Source: Solobacterium sp. (GTDB lineage Bacteria > Bacillota_I > Bacilli_A > Erysipelotrichales > Erysipelotrichaceae). From it: a stretch of DNA of 64,000 nt. Under the pieces are notes generated by a model. The model saw only the letters and a list, made by a program, of their open reading frames with translations, was not told where the DNA came from and did no database searches. The stretch spans positions 1 through 64,000 of the forward strand of contig JAKVKC010000006.1 in assembly GCA_022486705.1 (NCBI GenBank), given 5' to 3'. Shown piece after piece: positions 61,344 through 64,000 of the stretch; the stretch's first letter is position 1; the number at the start of each line of letters is the position of its first letter. The translations under genes and the position numbers were made by a program.

Positions 61344-62036
61344 CTATTCATGACGAGGGTCAATAACTTTGACAGCCTCATCATAACGTCCGTATCTTGA
61401 TTTGTTCTTGGCCAATGCTTCATTGGCATCCATGCCGCTCTTGACTGCTTCCATGAACTTGCCCATATTGACATATTCATAGCCGATGATCTCATCATTT
61501 TCATCCAGAGCGATCTTATTGATATATCCTTCGGCAAGCTCCAGGTATCTAGGTCCCTTTGCCTTTGTGCTGTAAACAGTACCGATCTGCGAACGGATGC
61601 CCTTGCCCAGGTCTTCCAGGCCAGCGCCGACATTCAGTCCATTTTCAGAGAAAGAAGACTGGGAACGTCCGTAAGCGATCTGCAGGAACAGTTCTCTCAT
61701 TGCTGTGTTGATTGCATCGCAGACAAGGTCTGTGTTCAAAGCTTCCAAAGCTGTCTTGCCGACAATTGCTTCTGAAGCCATGGCTGCTGAATGCGTCATG
61801 CCAGAGCATCCGATCGTCTCGATCAATGCTTCTTCAATGATGCCCTGCTTGATGTTCAGTGTCAGTTTGCATGCGCCCTGCTGAGGTGCGCACCAGCCTA
61901 CACCGTGTGTCAAACCGGAAATATCTTTGATCTCTTTGGAATATACCCATTTTCCTTCTTCAGGAATCGGGGCACATCCATGCTGTCCGCCGCAGTGGAC
62001 TTTGCACATGTTCTCTACTTCTTTTGTGTAATCCAT
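61344..62036 (-). CDS. NifU-like iron-sulfur scaffold protein
   Basis: 230-residue homologue of the IscU/NifU N-terminal scaffold. The cysteines lie in CKVHCGGQHGCAPI, VGWCAPQQGAC and IGCSGMTHSAAMASE; the last matches the IscU active loop. The N-terminal Cys-rich extension distinguishes it from housekeeping SufU. The start is ATG 62036 with AAAGGAGGAC. It leads the GGGtGRT operon behind a long structured leader. Confidence 0.82.
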   Translation of the reverse strand: MDYTKEVENMCKVHCGGQHGCAPIPEEGKWVYSKEIKDISGLTHGVGWCAPQQGACKLTLNIKQGIIEEALIETIGCSGMTHSAAMASEAIVGKTALEALNTDLVCDAINTAMRELFLQIAYGRSQSSFSENGLNVGAGLEDLGKGIRSQIGTVYSTKAKGPRYLELAEGYINKIALDENDEIIGYEYVNMGKFMEAVKSGMDANEALAKNKSRYGRYDEAVKVIDPRHE

Positions 62037-62079
62037 ATGTCCTCCTTTTGACATTTGAATTGGAATCTCCCTCACTGAA

Positions 62080-62133
62080 ACAAAAAGCTGATGCATTCTG
62101 TATTCATAAAACAAAATACAGAAGTCATCAGCT
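62080..62133 (-). terminator. Attenuator upstream of the NifU-like gene
   Basis: Minus-strand hairpin AGCTGATG...CTGTATT / AATACAG...CATCAGCT followed by TTTTTG. CTGAAAC and GTTTCAG extend the stem beyond the T-run. Confidence 0.85.
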
Positions 62134-62182
62134 GTTTCAGCAGTTCAGGATCTCTCCTAGGGAGAACTTCATTCCCTGCCAT
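62133..62182 (-). ncRNA. Unidentified structured leader (possible riboswitch)
   Basis: Minus-strand RNA with GCAG/CTGC closing a three-way junction of AGGGA/TCCCT and AGGA-gaga-TCCT (GNRA-like loop). It is followed at once by a terminator whose 5' arm starts inside the 3' side of this domain. The layout is that of a ligand- or protein-controlled attenuator. I cannot match it to a known class. Confidence 0.5.
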
Positions 62183-62216
62183 TAGAATATCATAAGTGAG
62201 ACAAAAAGAAATATAA

Positions 62217-62342
62217 TTATTTGCTTTGACCGCACTCCGTGATCCTCTCAGCTGCATATAATGGCAGGTTGATCAGCCATGTTTTGCCAACTTGTCTCCC
62301 GCCCTTGCGACAAGAGGCATGAGGTCCTGCAAATCTTTCCAT
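62217..62342 (-). pseudogene. Fragment of an AAA-type ATPase (RQVGKT family)
   Basis: 41-codon frame whose centre GGRQVGKTWLINL has a Walker A loop and the RQVGKTWL signature of the AAA_14/DUF4143 ATPases. Nothing of the remaining about 350 residues is present, so it is a remnant at most. It lies in the gap upstream of the NifU leader. Confidence 0.4.
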
Positions 62343-62409
62343 AACTTTAGTTCACATTTTTATGCACGAACTTTTGAATGAATCATACACTTTTATGCAC
62401 GAAGTTATG
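62340..62409. repeat. Inverted repeat enclosing two direct repeats
   Basis: CATAACTT (62340-62347) and AAGTTATG (62402-62409) are exact inverted copies. Between them TTTTATGCACGAA occurs twice (62357-62369 and 62391-62403), 34 bases apart. This could be the end of a lost mobile element or an operator cluster. Confidence 0.6.
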
Positions 62410-62449
62410 TTTTGATGTAATAATTTTCAGAAATAATTTTGAAAAATGT

Positions 62450-62478
62450 TTGACAATTCCAAACTGATACATTACAGT
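62450..62478 (+). promoter_or_regulatory. Promoter of the Arg T-box operon
   Basis: -35 TTGACA (62450-62455), 17-base spacer, -10 TACAGT (62473-62478). Confidence 0.85.
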
Positions 62479-62484
62479 ACTGTT

Positions 62485-62722
62485 ATCTTCGATGAACAAA
62501 AGAGTATTTGATCCTGTCCATCAGCGAGCCGGAACAGAGTGGAAGTCCGGCGGCAACGGGTTCGAAGAAGCGCATTTGGGAGAAGACTTTCTGAACTTAG
62601 AGTAGGAAAGTACGTATACCGGCGTTAACGGAATAGAGCAGGTCAGCAGACAGTATTGCTGGCAATCAGAGTGGTACCGCGATCAAAGTCGTCTCTGGAG
62701 ATATCCAGAAGGCGGCTTTTTT
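62485..62722 (+). ncRNA. T-box leader, arginine (CGC specifier)
   Basis: Stem I base CAAA/TTTG (62497-62500 with 62575-62578), then AGTA (62503-62506) and helix TTTGATCC/GGTTCGAA. The specifier strand is GAAG-CGC-A, with CGC at 62571-62573. The AGCGAG bulge and CCGG/CCGG distal hairpin follow the family plan. Stem II is ACTTTC/GAAAGT with TGAA/AGTA. GTGGTACCGC lies at 62671-62680 and a terminator with TTTTTT ends it. Uncharged tRNA-Arg should induce the importer. Confidence 0.9.
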
Positions 62723-62817
62723 GTTTCTTATAAGGAGGTGGGTCAATGAAAAGCCGACGCAGCCGCGTATTTCACACAGAAAACAGACATACCGAAAAGA
62801 AAAAGGAGAAAACAAAT

Positions 62818-63606
62818 ATGAAAGCACTCAATCAGATCTTCAAGGCAGCTATCGCTGCTTCAGCCGCACTCAGTCTTACCGCCTGCTCGTCAGGTACAGC
62901 ATCCAGTTCTTCTGCATCCGCTGCTTCTTCCGCAGCTGCACAGAACATTGTCATTGCCATTTCCCCAGACTATCCGCCATTTGATTCCTTAACGGCAGAT
63001 GGCAAGCTGGAGGGCTTCGACTATGATATGGGCGAATGGATCTTCAACTGGCTGGATAACAACGGCTACAGCTATACACATGAATGGAAACAGATGAGCT
63101 TTGATACCATCGTTTCTGCCATTCAGACAGATCAGGTAGACTTAGGCATCTCCGGCTTCACCTATGCGGAAGACCGGAAAGTATTATTCTCCGATCCTTA
63201 CTATGACAGTGCGCAGGTCGCTGTTGTCGCTGCTGACAGCACCATCACTTCCAAAGATGATCTGAAAGGCAAGAAGATCGGTGCACAGCTTGGCTCGACT
63301 GGTGAAACATGTGCCAATGAAATTGAAGGTGCTGCCGTTCAGGCCGTCGAAGATATGGGCGTCATCATGGAGACTCTGAAGTCCGGCGGCATTGACGCTG
63401 CCATCCTCGATATTGCTGTTGCCGAGAATTATGTCGCAACGGGGAACTTCAAGAAGCTGGATGGATCTCTGCTGGATGAGAATGTCTATGTGATTGCCAA
63501 GGAAGGCAATACAGACTTGATGACACCGGTAAACAAGGCATTGGCTGCTTTCTTGGCAAGCGATGACTTTGACACCTATAAAGCAAAGTGGATCAACGCA
63601 AAGTAA
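62818..63606 (+). CDS. Amino-acid ABC transporter, substrate-binding lipoprotein (predicted arginine)
   Basis: 262-residue SBP_bac_3 lipoprotein. A signal peptide ends in LTACSS, followed by a Ser/Ala tether and a binding fold with ISPDYPPFDSLT, GFDYDMGEWIF and YAEDRKVLFSDPYY. The Arg-reading T-box directly upstream predicts arginine, or a precursor such as citrulline or ornithine. The start is ATG 62818 with AAAGGAGA; ATG 62746, which follows an AAGGAGG site close to the T-box, would add 24 charged residues before the signal peptide. Confidence 0.9.
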   Translation: MKALNQIFKAAIAASAALSLTACSSGTASSSSASAASSAAAQNIVIAISPDYPPFDSLTADGKLEGFDYDMGEWIFNWLDNNGYSYTHEWKQMSFDTIVSAIQTDQVDLGISGFTYAEDRKVLFSDPYYDSAQVAVVAADSTITSKDDLKGKKIGAQLGSTGETCANEIEGAAVQAVEDMGVIMETLKSGGIDAAILDIAVAENYVATGNFKKLDGSLLDENVYVIAKEGNTDLMTPVNKALAAFLASDDFDTYKAKWINAK

Positions 63607-63612
63607 GCGATC

Positions 63613-64000
63613 ATGAGCGATATCTTTACTGCTGAAAATATTCTCTTTATGTTAAAAGGAGCGGGCTATAGTTTATTGCTCGCTCTTGGTGCGATTGCGA
63701 TTGGCTGCGTCATCGGTGTCCTGATTGCAGCTGCGAAGCTCTCGCAGTCAAAAAATATTGGTTCGACGATCCTGCGCTGGATCGCAAATATCTATGTTGA
63801 ACTGTTCCGCGGAACGCCTATGCTCCTGCAGATCCTGTTCTTCTATCTGGGCGTACCGGTCCTGTACCAAAGGATCACAGGCATGCGCCTGAGCGTCAAT
63901 CCTTATGCAGTCGGCATTCTTGCCCTGAGCTTCAACTCCGGTGCCTATCAGGCAGAACTGATCCGTTCCGGCATCCAGGGCGTAGATAAAGGACAGTGGG
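63613..64000 (+). CDS. Amino-acid ABC transporter, permease (partial, runs off the window)
   Basis: First 129 residues of a HisM-type permease, six bases after the binding-protein stop. Three membrane helices, the family segment IYVELFRGTPMLLQILFFYLG and the start of the coupling loop (SGAYQAELIRSGIQGVDKGQW) are visible. The matching ATPase is expected beyond the window. No ORF break is seen. Confidence 0.93.
   Translation, partial: MSDIFTAENILFMLKGAGYSLLLALGAIAIGCVIGVLIAAAKLSQSKNIGSTILRWIANIYVELFRGTPMLLQILFFYLGVPVLYQRITGMRLSVNPYAVGILALSFNSGAYQAELIRSGIQGVDKGQW

Overview
The window looks like chromosomal DNA of an anaerobic, single-membrane Firmicute. Lipoproteins, T-boxes, guanine and TPP riboswitches, an Lrp regulator, PcsB-like peptidoglycan hydrolases with FtsEX, [FeFe] hydrogenases and a rubredoxin all point that way. 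Mid-range GC and the gene mix suggest a relative of the Erysipelotrichia; this placement is an inference and no rRNA is present to confirm it. About 70 genes are packed tightly, mostly on the minus strand, with many start/stop overlaps. I see no complete mobile element, CRISPR array or prophage.

Layout. 1-3028: patatin-like lipase, cardiolipin synthase and an acetyltransferase. 3087-11619: one long minus-strand unit running from a DJ-1 protein through a group-B-like [FeFe] hydrogenase, a 2Fe-2S protein, a sensory [FeFe]-hydrogenase/PAS protein and a SpoIIE-type phosphatase, then a DUF1349-like protein, PepT, a 1-phosphofructokinase-type kinase and a thioredoxin-fold lipoprotein. 11620-12160: decayed non-coding stretch. 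12161-19427: sugar-type MFS transporter, GH1 glycosidase, AlaX editing protein, YhhN, acetyltransferase and a purine permease under a guanine riboswitch. 19561-20690: rpsF-ssb-rpsR with its promoter and a possible S6:S18 leader. 20703-20864: a MATE pump reduced to its two ends. 22028-25749: aminotransferase-lrp and uvrB. 25742-34430: ctpA, two M23/coiled-coil hydrolases, ftsEX, YitT, VanZ and a transglutaminase-like protein. 35086-39233: fluoride channel, a PLD-helicase-DUF3427 protein with a Nudix partner, and YbaK.

39233-42292: a TrpXYZ-like ABC importer under a T-box whose specifier reads UGG (Trp). 42351-44183: two flavodoxin-fold oxidoreductases and a lipoprotein. 44255-46708: class II aldolase, MtnA and DeoD, which together fit a DHAP shunt for 5'-deoxyadenosine or methylthioadenosine. 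46761-51620: second thioredoxin-fold lipoprotein, TcdA, rubredoxin, a polar amino-acid ABC importer, YqeY and a chorismate mutase. 51722-53682: a translationally coupled ATP-grasp/esterase pair of unknown product. 53775: tRNA-Leu(UAG). 53999-55504: AT-rich surface protein with a sortase-like motif in mid-protein. 55877-60213: thiM-thiE-HAD-thiD-cytX under a TPP riboswitch. 60318-62182: GGGtGRT protein and NifU-like scaffold behind an unidentified structured attenuator. 62485-64000: an amino-acid ABC importer under a T-box whose specifier reads CGC (Arg); its permease runs off the window.

Two themes stand out. Regulation is largely by RNA: four riboswitch or T-box leaders can be read directly, including the amino acid each T-box senses, and a fifth leader cannot be assigned. 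Several genes also appear to have leaderless mRNAs, with a good -10 box 6-9 bases before a start codon that lacks a ribosome binding site. The best candidates for undescribed biology are the ATP-grasp/esterase cassette, the unidentified leader of the GGGtGRT operon, and the helicase/Nudix pair.
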